The position numbers and the translations under genes were made by a program. The notes under the pieces are model-generated. The model saw only the letters and a list, made by a program, of their open reading frames with translations, was not told the DNA's origin and ran no database searches. From positions 7,918,101 to 7,982,100 of the forward strand of contig NC_135550.1 in the NCBI RefSeq assembly GCF_964340395.1: DNA of 64,000 bases. Direction: 5' to 3'. This DNA is from Glandiceps talaboti (Eukaryota > Hemichordata > Enteropneusta > Spengelidae). Shown piece after piece: positions 13,459 to 25,067 of this stretch. Positions within the stretch are counted from its first letter, which is position 1; every line of letters starts with the position of its first letter.

Positions 13459-15870
13459 AGAGAGATTATGGTCATATAACACATATCATGATCTCAGAAC
13501 AGTTGGAGCATGATTTACACATACTATGCAGTTACTTTGCAGTACTGGTTACTTTCAATTATTGTGTGTGTGTGTGTGTGTGTTTGTATGCATTGCTTGC
13601 CAAGTCAGTATATCAAAATAGTGTACCAATAGCTAATCAAAATATACGTACAAGTCATTCATGTGCTGCAGTGGTATCTAAAATACATGGATGTGTGATC
13701 GTTGTTCAATGGTGGGCTAGACACTACTAGTAGTGTGTTTATAATCTAACAACATATGTGTGTTATGGTGGTGTCTAGCGACTATTGATCATGTGTCTAT
13801 AACTTAGCCAAAGACAAGGCATCATTGTGCAATGATGTCTAGAGACTATGGTATTGATATTCTGTCTAAAGCCTACCAAAACACAAGTCATCATTGCATG
13901 TTTATAGTATTTTTTGTGCAGGTTTGGGCACCCTATGATATAAAGGGTGAAAACAGGAATAGTAGATTCCTGTGCCTTGTACAACAATTTTACTTTAAGA
14001 CCTCGGTAAAATCACTTTGTACTAGAGATAGTCCAGTAGGACAAAACCACCATGATGGCAGTGTTGTTTGTTTGAAAGTTGGTACTGCTATTTACTATAC
14101 TGACCCAATAAACTGCTATTCTGGATGGTACTTTTGACGCAATCAAACCTCAGCAAGTATACTCAAGAAAAATGTATTTACCTAAAACTTTCATGACAGC
14201 AATGGTATCCACTTGTACTGTCTTTTAAAAATTGTTTTACCAGTGGAGCGCTATAATGAAATTTTACATATAAATGTCTTTGACATAGACATTCTAACAA
14301 TACTAAGGAATGTTTTATCATTAACCATGTAGATATCAGAATTTTTAAGTGGATATTTGATTTTGATTTTATCTCATTCTTAATAAATTTACATTTTGAT
14401 TTTGATTTCATCTCATCCCTGCTATTTTTATTATCTTGTCAGTTTATATTGATGTTGTCCCTGCCTATTTTGAAATCTATGATTTTTAATTTCGGTGATG
14501 TGTTATTTTGATTTTTTTTACCCATCTTCGAACCATGAGTGTAGCATGAAAATAATGTAATACATTTCTTTGACTGAAGAGAATTTTTGCCATAATTTTG
14601 TGAGAATCTTGACCATTGTTATCAGAGGAAATCCTTACAGCATTATGAATCAACAATTTACATCATTGTGCAACATGTGAATTCATTTCTACCAGTAAGC
14701 ATATGTTATGTTATTTAATTAACTTGGAAATAATTTTTTTCTCTCAGATAATCCAATATATATATATATATATACATTGTATATATATATGCAATGTTTT
14801 AGTGACTTAGTCACAATTGGTTCCAATATGTACTGTGAGAATTTCTCATAATGTACCCATTTTGTATAGGTACTCAGTCAGATAGTAATCACCTCACACT
14901 TTCATGGTTATATGCATATCCAGAAGAGTCAGTTTTACTCATGGTGGTTTGCTCATCTTTTGTTTAACATCAAAGATCAGAAGTTAATTAATACAGGTGC
15001 AAACATATCAATGTCACACCCAGATTGTTCAACTTACCCACACTGTGAAACAGAAGAGCAGTTGATGCTTCATTCACTTGTTTATAAAAATTGTACATTT
15101 CTATACCTTTTTCAGCTCAGATTATGCTCATCGGAGACACCAAGTCTTGTTTAAAATATATTGCTTAGTTTGAAGAGATAGACTATTGTCGTCTACCAAT
15201 CACAAACGAACAACACAGAGAAGCTTAATTTCAAAGGGATTTCTAGATTTGTAAGATAGCAAAACTTGTGTTTTTTGAGTATGGGTGTGGATTAGGTATG
15301 AAGGTATGAAAGTTATTAACAGCGTAGTCCCTAAAAAGCACTATCACCAAGTTCAAAAAGTTAATCAACATTTCCTTCTGGAAAAGTTATGAAAGTGTGA
15401 TTTCAGCAATTGTTATACAGTAACATTTGAAGTGATATCTATGTGACTGACATACATCTTGGAACCAGCAAGTTGACTATTTACTAGTACAAACTACACT
15501 AGATTTGTAACAGTATAAGTGTTAAATGTTTTAAACAAAATACAATAAAACAAAGATGACAGAATTAATCTCTCACACAAAACTACAAAGTTTAATTAAT
15601 GTAAAAACTTGACGCTTTGATCAACACATAGCATGATAATTTGACAGTCGCATGACTTTTTAATTGTAAATATACATTATAAAATATGTGAGTTGTGCTT
15701 TGGTGTCATTGGCACCAATTTGTGTGAGGTTATCTTGATTTTAAAAACTTGTGTGTACATTTTGTAAATATTTTTTCATGTAAATTTCTATAAGTCTTCA
15801 AACTTTTGAACTGTGAACCATGGGCTGTGTCTTGTATTCAAATCTTGGTACACATTTCCACCTATTGACA
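13459..15870. other. 3' untranslated/intergenic sequence after GTPBP2
   Basis: Directly downstream of the GTPBP2 stop. A candidate polyadenylation signal AATAAA occurs at 14107-14112, about 650 bp after the stop. The rest holds a (GT)n run near 13564, short TA-rich stretches near 14758-14790 and no frame that looks coding. Confidence 0.5.
14107..14112 (+). promoter_or_regulatory. Candidate poly(A) signal for GTPBP2
   Basis: Canonical AATAAA in the sense orientation downstream of the stop at 13458. Other AATAAA copies exist further on, so this is only the first good candidate. Confidence 0.35.
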
Positions 15871-15875
15871 CATGG

Positions 15876-16255
15876 AACAGGTCTGTTGGTACAGGTATGC
15901 AAACAGGTCTGTTTCAGTATTTTTACAGGATCTGTAAATTGATCAAATCCCAGGCCTACATGTTTTCTGCTGTGTAGCAGGTCTGTTGGTACAGGTATGC
16001 AAACATGTCAGTTCAAGTACTTTTACAGGGTCTGTAAAGCTGGTTAAATTCCATAACTGTATTCTGATATGTGACAGGTCTGTTAGTACAAGTATGCAAA
16101 CAGGCCTGTTCAAATTTCATAACTGTATTCTGATATGTGACAGGTCTGTTGGTACAGGTATGCAAACAGGTCTGTTCAAATTTCATAACTGTATTCTGAT
16201 ATGTGACAGGTCTGTTGGTACAGGTATGCAAACAGGTCTGTTCACATACTATTAC
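15876..16255. repeat. 66-bp tandem repeat array
   Basis: Units start with AGGTCTGTTGGTACAGGTAT at 15977, 16076, 16142 and 16208; an earlier diverged and longer copy starts at 15878. The last three units are spaced exactly 66 bp apart (22 codons). This is why both strands stay open across the array, with the same peptide recurring in each. No start context or family match supports translation. Confidence 0.85.
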
Positions 16256-16612
16256 TGGGCCTTTATTTTTGATGACATTTCAGAGCTCTATTCAAACATA
16301 TGAAAGGTCTGTTGTGCAGGTCTATAGATTTGGTCACATTTCAAGGCTGTATTCAAGTCACTTATTTTTTTTTTGCAAGGCATATATGCAGGTGTTCAAG
16401 TCACTTTGTGACTACCATCACTATGGTGACATTACCAAAGTAAAGATGGATACAACATATGTATCAATACTTTTTGTACATAGCTTTAATAGTAACTCTA
16501 CATCAAATTTGAATGATTTCCAAGCATATGACCCTTTTGAGCTATTTCATCACATTTATCTATCACTGTAATATAGTGTAATGTAGATAGTTTACAACAC
16601 AGAACAAACCAT

Positions 16613-16880
16613 AAATAGCCAATTGGCTAATGCACATCTGTGCAAAAATGTGATCAACCAATTATGAAGTACAATGTATCAGCCAGTTGTAGCTGATTGG
16701 CTAATGCATAGATGTGATCAACCAATCAGGAAACACCAGCATGTAATAGACATTGGCTAGTACACACTTGTGCAAAGATGTGATCAACTAATTTGGAAAC
16801 ATTAGCAAGTAGGTATCTCATTGCATGGATATCTGAGCAAAATGTGGCACCACACATCTGTGTAAGATGATGTTAGCCAA
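16613..16880. repeat. CCAAT/ATTGG-rich degenerate tandem repeat
   Basis: Three or four diverged copies of a unit of about 65-80 bp contain ATTGGCTAATGCA, TGTGCAAA and ATGTGATCAACCAAT. Each unit carries CCAAT boxes in both orientations (for example AGCCAATTGGCTAATG near 16616 and GATTGGCTAATGCAT near 16693). No gene starts nearby, so this is more likely repeat-borne motif accumulation than a promoter. Confidence 0.55.
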
Positions 16881-17909
16881 TCATAATACAGTAAGCTTAC
16901 TACTGCAGCTTTTATAACCTTTAAACCATTGTAACTTCTTTATTACAAACTCTGTTACTGTGGAAATCTCTACTGTGTAAGTCTGTTCTAGTGAACATCT
17001 TGGATAAACAAACTCTGCTGTAGTGAACATTGTTACTTCAAATAATGAACACTTTCCATAGTCTGTAAGGTACACTGTGATAAGGCGCCCTCTCACCTCA
17101 GTAAACCCCTTGCAGGAGCAGTCCAATGAGGGTGGAGTGACACAACATATCTCACAGTCTACACTTTCCATATACCTTATATTTCCTATACAGTACCGTC
17201 TTGCTCTTCCTAGTAATATGCTTCCCATACATGCACCCCAACCACTTGAACAGAGTTCATCAGTGATAGAGAGGTTATCTGGTAGAAGCCTTCATTTATG
17301 ATGCTCAGTGTCTCTTTCTACCATTAATACTTTTTACAGTTTGGATTGGTCCTTGACTTTCTTTCATGCTTCCAAAAACTATTACATGTAGTTTTGATTT
17401 TAGTTGTAACATGAAACTACTTGAAATGATTTTTTTTTTGGTTTTTTGAGAATTAAAATCACATACTAAACAATATCATTCAGTTAAACTCAGTGTGTTT
17501 CATTTCCTTGTACTTATTTCCTTCAGATAAAGTGTGTCAAATAGGAAATCAACGCTTACGAGTCATGAATATTCAAGTCTTGTGCTATCCTTCTTCGAAT
17601 CTTTCAGACCTCTCTTTCAGTCTAGCTCAATGAAGTCCTGAGATGCAATGAGATGAAATTAAAAATTCAACCACAGCCACCCACACTGTCATTAACATCA
17701 TGTCTTTGTTAATCAATCACAGAATTCTAACCAATAATATAAAGTTAATGTTTATTGGCCGTGGCAGTTATGTAACATCCAAATATGGTATATTTGTCAG
17801 CTCTGACAGGATACTACTTATATTTTTGTTTACATCATTATAACAGTTAGGGTTTAGTCATTTGCATGAACAATTTTTGGTTCATGATTGAGTCAGTTTT
17901 GACTAGATG

Positions 17910-18160
17910 GGGTTAAAAGTGATTCGATACCATGACAATCCAGACTATGAATATTCAGTGTTCATGTAGTGAATATTTATGTTTGCTAAAGACTGCAGTG
18001 GTGTTTCACTGAAAGAACAATAGAATAGAGGTGAACAAGTTTGAATTTGGTATTTTTTGGCAACCAAGCAAAAATTATGTGAAATTATGAAATGACTCTT
18101 CGGAACCCAAAGTTTATGAAAATACCTTTATATTTCCTGGAGTAGCATTCCCTTTTTGTA
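17910..18160 (-). mobile_element. MITE-like element, family 1, copy B
   Basis: Reverse-orientation copy. On the minus strand it starts AAGGGAATGCTACTCCAGGA and continues with the family body, including the TTTTCATAAACTTTGGGTTC segment and the AATATTCA..TGAATATTCAT boxes. Non-coding and diverged from copy A. Confidence 0.6.
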
Positions 18161-18903
18161 AAGACATTCTATTTTTTTTAAAAATGCTACATTCAGAGAT
18201 AAGCAGGAGATCCAAAATGATAGTATCTACCAGGTAAGTTCTACAGAACTAATAATTTAGACACAATTTCCTACATTTCAAGTTTTAATGATGATGGACA
18301 GCTCACCTACGATTGCCTCATAATATACATATACTGTGTAGGCCAGTTACATCCCATATTATTTCAACCTCTGACCGTTGGTGGCGCTATACTGAATTGT
18401 TATAACAGCTAGTAAAGAGCGCCACCAATGATGGAATATGACGTCCAGCAGTCATGAAAAGTAAAATATTTGCTTTGAGTACTTTCTCAACTTGACATCC
18501 TATTAATGCAGTCACAGCAATTGAAAACCATTTGTAGTGTTGAACACCTATAATTCTACACAAACACTGGTAATATTCCAGGACAATTAACACGAGTACA
18601 TTGAAATACTAACATCCTATTAAATTTGCATCAACAGTTTTAGTTCCTATACAGTATCGCTATGACCATGGAAGTATACTTCTATGCTACGAATCACAGT
18701 ATAGTCAAGGTCCTGATGAAAGGTGTTAATTATGGTTCAACCTCATAGTTTGGTACAACTGTTTTGACGATGTCCAATGTCCAACCAGGACTCCACAGCC
18801 AGTCCTTTTAAACTAAATCACGTCGTGGGGACACAGCAACATAATCATGTTTATATGAACGCTGTAGGAGGAGCACAGGAATGTGTGCTGATTGAGGGAC
18901 TTT

Positions 18904-18933
18904 GACCAGACTGGGTTAGAAACCAGTCTGGTC
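18904..18933. repeat. Short perfect hairpin
   Basis: GACCAGACTGG and its exact reverse complement CCAGTCTGGTC are separated by 8 bases. It stands alone in intergenic sequence, and no gene or T-run is placed to make it a functional terminator. Confidence 0.6.
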
Positions 18934-20032
18934 ATCCAGACTACAACTGTCTAAACTTTAGAATTTCTTAACCACTTCCTTCATGTTTGGTTAACCATTG
19001 TTTTAGTTGTGTAATATTGTAGTTTGAATTTTGTTTGGAGATACATCTGCGCAATCTTATGATTGTAGTACACTATTTTGGTTCATGTTCTACTCACCAT
19101 TCAACATTCAATATAAAAAAGAACACTCAGCAATAGTCATCATTGGTTTTAAATCAACTTTATAGGAATGTTATCATTTTATACATTTTCTATTTAAAGA
19201 ATGTCGTTTTCTGAACTTTAAACTTTAAACAACAAATAATGCACTGAATTACAAATTCAACAGGTGAAATAGCACACACATAGCATACATACATACATAC
19301 ATACATACATACATTCATATAAAGCATGCACGCACAACATATGCACGCCCGCCCACACGCACGCAAACACACACACACACACACATGCATGCACAAATGC
19401 ATACATACACATGCGTGCACACACATGCACGCACGCACACATACCTTAGAATATCGTATATAAGAAATATATAATAATAACAATAAAGAACTATGTCATA
19501 ATTTTAAATTAAAAATACTGAGACCTGCAAAAGAGAAGTTCACATTTGGCAGTAAGTTTTACGTGAATTCTTCTGAAGAATATATCAGTTCCTCAGACAT
19601 AAACAACCCTTTCTTCTTCTTTTTTTTCTGCTGTATCATCAAATTGTGTGAATAGCATTGTGTTAGTTTTTTAGTTATACTTTAGACTATTTTTTAAAGA
19701 TATAGTATAGTTGTTAAATTATAGTTTTTAGTTTTATGAAAGGTGGGATGTTGGCAGTATTATAAATATGTTACAGAATACTATGAACTCTAAAAGAGAA
19801 GTTAACTTTCGGCAGTAAGTTCCAGTTGCCAATTTTTCCGACAAATATATCAGACTGTGTCACAGATATTCATGTGGCTATGATTTATGATGAAATCAAG
19901 TGAATTTGATAGTGATAAAAAATTTCCAAAGTTGTGTTTGGAACAAAAGTTAAATTCAATACTATGAAATTGATAGTGTTAGTTTTTAAAGAGGTAAGAC
20001 AGTATGACATTGGTGTTCTACTAAGATCAAAC

Positions 20033-20250
20033 AACATGTGTACAATATGACAGAACCCCATGACGTGTGAGTACAAGTGTGGGGTACTCAGGTATTTACA
20101 TGAGTGCTTGCAGTGTTCTATGCGGCTGTACTTTCAGAACATAGCGAATGAAAGTGCAACACAAAACACTGCAAGCATGAGTGCAAATACCAGAGTACCC
20201 ACACTGGAACTCACGTGGCATGGGGTTCTGTTATTATTACACATGTTTAT
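20033..20250. repeat. Palindromic MITE-like element, about 220 bp
   Basis: Left arm blocks ACATGTGTACAATATGACAG, AACCCCATG, GTGTGGGGTACTC and GCTTGCAGTGTT are answered in reverse order by AACACTGCAAGC, AGAGTACCCACAC, CATGGGGTT and CACATGT. Arms of about 90-100 bp fold around a loop of about 35 bp. No coding capacity. Confidence 0.7.
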
Positions 20251-20891
20251 CGGAAACAGCAAACTTCAACTCACACTATTAGTTATCCGAGTTGGTTGTC
20301 CGAGGTAAAATTCATAATCATTTCTTGAGGGCTCAAGCTAAGAGTGGTTGTCGTAATCTTGACACACACTAACCAGTTAATGTGTTGGTAGGTGGAATAG
20401 AACAATAACTGTTAAAGGTAATATTTAAAAACATGAACAACACGTTTTCAGTAGTGTGCGTGTGCATATATATATAATGTAATATTTACATAATTGTATA
20501 TTGATGAATAAATGTTAAATAAACAAATGACATGCCTTAATATAGACATGAGATGTAATAATGTACAATCATTCATATTAATCTTTCATACAGGTACAGA
20601 AAGAGTTGCTCTGAAGAGTTGCTTTAAAAGTTGACATTATTTCCTGAATAAGAATCTTAGTTGACTACAGAACACCTACTAGTTCGTCAAGTGTAATACA
20701 TACATCTTACAAATGCCTGACAGTCTATTTGACAAAGTAGATACCGTAAAAGTGTTCATTGAATTCAATGGTTTCATGGCATACTTACTTTATCAATAAT
20801 TACATCCACACACAATAAAAAACATTTAGCTGGATGTCAGTATATGGCAGCCTCTTATGAAGAACTAGCATAAATATAATAAGTTTCATCA

Positions 20892-21118
20892 AGGAACAGG
20901 AATGCCACTCCAGGAAATAAAGACATTTTCATAAACTTTGGGGTCTATGGACTCATTTTCATGACTTAACATCACATAAAGTTCACGAGATGAAAAACTT
21001 GGTTTACATTTATTTGTTCTAGCAGTGGTCAATTGTTACCATTTGCAGGTAATACACAGTTAGGAATTATGAATATTTATTGTTTATGAAAATGCCTTTC
21101 CTGGAGTAGTATTCACCT
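20892..21118 (+). mobile_element. MITE-like element, family 1, copy C
   Basis: Starts AGGAATGCCACTCCAGGAAA and ends with the inverted TTTCCTGGAGTAGTATTC. It lies just downstream of the membrane-protein gene on that gene's transcribed strand. Its TTTATT (21077-21082) reads AATAAA on the minus strand, the nearest good poly(A) signal I see for that gene. Confidence 0.6.
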
Positions 21119-21384
21119 GTAAAGTATACAGTGTGTGGAGACAATGAACGTATATGGCAGAGTTGAATCTTATATCTAAAGGCCCATGATTCAGTCCCAG
21201 GTTTTCACATTAATGCTATCTTATCAATGGTGCCATATTAGATAGAATCACTCTGTTGTTTACGTCCAACTTCTTCAACAGCCCTACCAGACAACTGTCT
21301 TTTTTATCAAAAGTTTGAAACTAATCCTGCATGAGCTTCTTTAAGTATTCATAAATATAAGTAGCATACATATAGTTTGGCAAT

Positions 21385-24300
21385 TTAGAACTCGTCCTCT
21401 GAACTATCTGCTAACAACATGACATGGTCTGTACTTGACAAATCTTGTGTCTGAAACAAAATGTAAAAAGACAATGAGGCACAAGTTAATATTACTCAAT
21501 TTTACATTTTCCGGGTATTAAATTAATTTAATTAAATTTAAGAAGTAAATGAAATTTGGTTCTTAAAATTCAAAGCCAACCACATGTTTAATATATAAAA
21601 TATTTGATAGTTGGTTTGAATCTACATCACAGTGCTGCAAAGTACATACAATCTCCACATTTTAAAACATGAATATGACATTTTTCTAAAGTTTAATGAT
21701 ACATGACAAGGTCATCACATACGTTTCATGCCTGTATTTCAACAGTAAATAAATACAAAAACAACTAGAATCTTCAACTACTTTTGCACTTCAGTGGGGT
21801 GTTTCGAGACATTACAATCACTGAGCAATGAATTAGCATAATACCAAAATCTAACACAAAGTAAATCTCTAATATTGGAGCAAAATATGAAAAATCACAG
21901 TATATCAATATGAAGGTTAGAAAACTCTTGCAAATTAAGGTGTCTTGATTCCCCTAATCTAACATTTATCAACAGTAGATGATAAAAATATTAGTTCAAG
22001 TGGCAGGATAAGGTAAAATTTCATACAGTCTTTGTGACAGTACTGGTGTGAAGGTTTGTGGAACGGAGATATTGTCAAGAGCACAATGACAACTTACCCC
22101 AATTAGTCTTCTTCTTTGTACACGTCTTCTCCTATACCTAGATCTTCTGATACAATAAACAACTGTGACAATAGCTAGAGCTCCAAAGACACCCCCTGCT
22201 ACAGGTATCAATATACTGATGACTACTTTCTGATCCTGTAAAGTGCAATGAAAGGTGGTGATGAGAAGAACTGATAAGAGAAAAAGAGAAAAGACACTAC
22301 CTGCTACACCACAATATGTCAGGATTCAAATTTAACTTCTCTACACTTGGTAGTCAGATTTAGCCAAATAAACTGTTTCGGCTACAGTTTTCTTCTGATT
22401 TCCATTGGTCTAACACAGTACAGTCTAATACTTTATAAATTTGGTAGTCTAGGTACAACCTTTAGTAGTCTATGTGTCACTGTGCCATGGATTACTGTGA
22501 AATCAAAACCCTGAATTGTACATTATACACTCCATCAATTGTGACAGCATGATGTAGACACTCAGCACTGGCACAAATGTCAGAAAATCTCCTGACAGAA
22601 GGCACCATGAGGGCTTTGGTCTACATTTTTTTGCACAAGAAATGCCTGGTAACCCTTTAATTATGTTTTTCTTGCTGTTGTCATAACTAGGTTAACATGT
22701 ATAGTACTTGAGTTTCTTCAACAGAACATGTGTAATAAGGGTGTCATATTCACATATGGTTTACCAATAGTAGTGAGCAAATGCATTCTCCCAAAAGCAT
22801 CAATCATAAGAATTTGCATATTGATGACATCATTTACCGGGGCAAACTCTAATAAGCCATTCAGACATAAATGTACTGTGAATGCCAGCAGATGTTACCT
22901 TCCCTTTCAACACACATACAAGAATCAATATACTTTAATATTTGAAAGAGTTATGGTATTATTTACCTTTAAGCCAAATTTACTCAACCATCCTTCATCC
23001 TTTGGAACAATCAGCACTTTAAAAAAAAGGAAATGATTGCAAAGATCAGATGCTGAGAATTTTCCTAAGGTAAGATTGCACAATGTCACACAAGCTACAA
23101 GCTCATTAAGGAACTTCGTTTGTTTAGGCTTAAAAACCTCCCCCTCCCCCTAAACAAATGTTCACAAGTATGACATTGATATGTTTATATATGATGTAAT
23201 CATGATGGAAATTGTAGTGGTCACTTACATTGATCATAGAGATGTGACCGCTACTACAAAGTAAAAACATATAGTAAACACATAAAAATGTTAGCAGAAA
23301 CCCAGCACTCTAGATCACATAAGCAGTAAATTTTCATCAACTTATCAACATCTCAATAATAAATACAGAACCTGTCATCGTTGAAGCTGTGAAAATTTTC
23401 TAAATTTGGTTAGACGTGCGAAAAAGAAGTTCACCAATTGCATTCAGATGCCAGACCCCTTCCCCTAAATGAACAAAGTTTGTTTATTGAGCTTGTGTGA
23501 CATTGTGCGATTGTCTCTAATTATCTGGGGAATATGCAATACAAAGGAAAACTAAAATCTGCTATTTTAATGTATTGGAATACCACTGGTATAGAGTAAC
23601 TCCTATACCACAAATACAGTAATCAAACTTTCTATTTACATGTAATCACCACTGACTGTAATACTTCATACAGATTTTGGATTCATGTCATGCTGCATGG
23701 TGTTGATAGTACGAAAACCAAACAGTAAACTGATATCTTCCAAACTATGTATTACATTACAAATAGAAGTTCTAGACAATGATATTTATGTTAATACCTA
23801 GCTTGTTTACTATTACAAGGGATTTTGCAAAGATGATGTCTTCAAATAATGTAATAAATGTGATGCAGAATAAAATGACAAAATTGCAAAGCCCTTGGTT
23901 AATAGTCATTCTTTTGTACCTTCAGCTTGGCTGAAAATTGTGTGGGTACGGGTATATTGATAATTTCTTCATATTTGGATAGTATGAATGAATGAATGAA
24001 TGAATATGAAATGGGTGTTGAAAATTTAATGGATAGAATTATAGTTTTACTAAGTGGGGTTATGAAGACTTTCTAGTCCTCAGTATAAACAACTATACAC
24101 TGGCTACAAGTTGCCTGCAGAAAATATTGAAATTTGAATGTAAATTAAATATTCACCTCCGTCGTCATTAGTAGGACCCCCTGTCATTTCATTACTCTGT
24201 GTGACAGCACTAGTCTTGCTTTCTTTCCCCTCATTCACAGGAAGTATTGTTGTCTGTGATTTATCTGTCTCTTCACTTGACTGTGTAAAATGGAAAGAAA

Positions 24301-25067
24301 ATTTCATCTACAACATAACGATCGGTCTTGTGAGAAAATCAAAATGTTAGATTAATAATTTTCTGGAATATATTTCTAAAACTTCTTTAGATGATTGTAT
24401 ACAGCCTGGATTATCTTTGAAGAACAGAAAAAGCCAACCTGTAACAAATAATTTGCTTGATCAAAAACAAAATCACCATAGTGTATTACTAAATCAAATT
24501 GCCCAGTTCCTATGATGTGGGTAAGTGAGTATATTCTCGGCACTCCATGTGTCAGTCTGATAGGTATATCTTTCACAGGCCAAGTGGATATCATACGAGC
24601 AAATGTTACCAAAGAAAACTGTATAGATAATTTATGAAAAGATAACAATTTGTTTTTGTGCAATGAAGTGCTATTCACAACGGTAATGGTGTGCTTTCAA
24701 TGATGCAACGAAGCATACCGGTATCTAAAATACAGATGCTATATGTGATGCATTGCTATTATTAGTTAGGCTTTGTACTTAAGGCAAAACATACCGATGC
24801 TGGTTTTGCTGAAGAGCTGCTAGAGGGTGAGTTTGTTTTACTGGTTGATCCACTGTTTGTGTTTGTGCCAGGAGGTGATACTCTAGCCTGTGAAGCATTT
24901 TGAGAATCTTGTGTATCGGACGCATTCAACTGCGTGGCTGATGAAGTCTCTGTTTCATTAGTATGGTTCATCACATTGCCTTGAGTTTCCTCAGTTTGCA
25001 TAGATACATTCACTAAGTTAATTACAATCACAACTATTGCAAGCAAAATTTTGAAGTCTTTCCCCAT
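21385..25067 (-). CDS. Unrecognised type I single-pass membrane protein, 5 exons
   Basis: Minus-strand exons 25067-24795, 24280-24157, 23016-22967, 22235-22098 and 21450-21385 join in frame to 216 aa. Residues 1-23 form a signal peptide (MGKDFKILLAIVVIVINLVN...). An ectodomain rich in Ser, Thr and Asn follows, with four N-glycosylation sequons (NHT, NET, two NAS) before about residue 60, and is mucin-like. A 50-nt exon encodes a juxtamembrane segment, VPKDEGWLSKFGLK. Then come a hydrophobic span (VVISILIPVAGG...VVYCI), a strongly basic stop-transfer stretch (RRSRYRRRR) and a short tail ending HVMLLADSSEDEF. The tail has DHVMLL, a fit to the [DE]XXXL[LI] endosomal/lysosomal sorting motif, followed by an acidic cluster with CK2-type serines. 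I do not recognise the family; cell-surface or endosomal sialomucin-like proteins are the nearest architecture. It is head-to-head with C1D. All splice sites are GT-AG. Confidence 0.82.
22967..23016 (-). CDS. 50-nt exon of the membrane-protein gene
   Basis: Flanked on the minus strand by a T-rich acceptor ending TTTAAAG and the donor GTAAAT. Without it, exon 2 (ending in phase 1) and the transmembrane exon (starting in phase 0) do not join in frame. With its 50 nt (2 modulo 3) the frame is continuous and yields a plausible juxtamembrane peptide. Confidence rests on phase logic and boundary quality, not on homology. Confidence 0.75.
23075..23511. repeat. Fold-back pair overlapping the intron upstream of the 50-nt exon
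   Basis: 23075-23096 (ATTGCACAATGTCACACAAGCT) and 23490-23511 are reverse complements with one mismatch. Further weaker pairing lies inside (CCCCTAAA and AACAAA blocks), and a hairpin GTAGTGGTCAC / GTGACCGCTAC sits at about 23214-23256. It lies in intron 2 of the membrane-protein gene. Confidence 0.55.

Larger units (their letters stand above)
16256..21384. other. Intergenic region between GTPBP2 and the membrane-protein gene
   Basis: I find no supportable exon here. Contents are a CCAAT-rich repeat block (16613-16880), two family-1 MITE-like copies (about 17910-18160 and 20892-21118), a short hairpin (18904-18933), ATAC and CA microsatellites (19286-19440) and a 220-bp palindrome (20033-20250). 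The remainder is AT-rich unique sequence. Confidence 0.6.

Noticed and set aside
16881-17228. 115-codon minus-strand open frame
   Set aside because: No recognisable domain, no splice continuity and a repetitive low-complexity feel (recurrent SxxxTxE/TVTEF-like phrases). More likely a degraded repeat than a gene.
24376-24678. 100-codon minus-strand frame inside the membrane-protein gene
   Set aside because: It lies in intron 1. Exons 1 and 2 already join in phase without it, and it resembles no protein.
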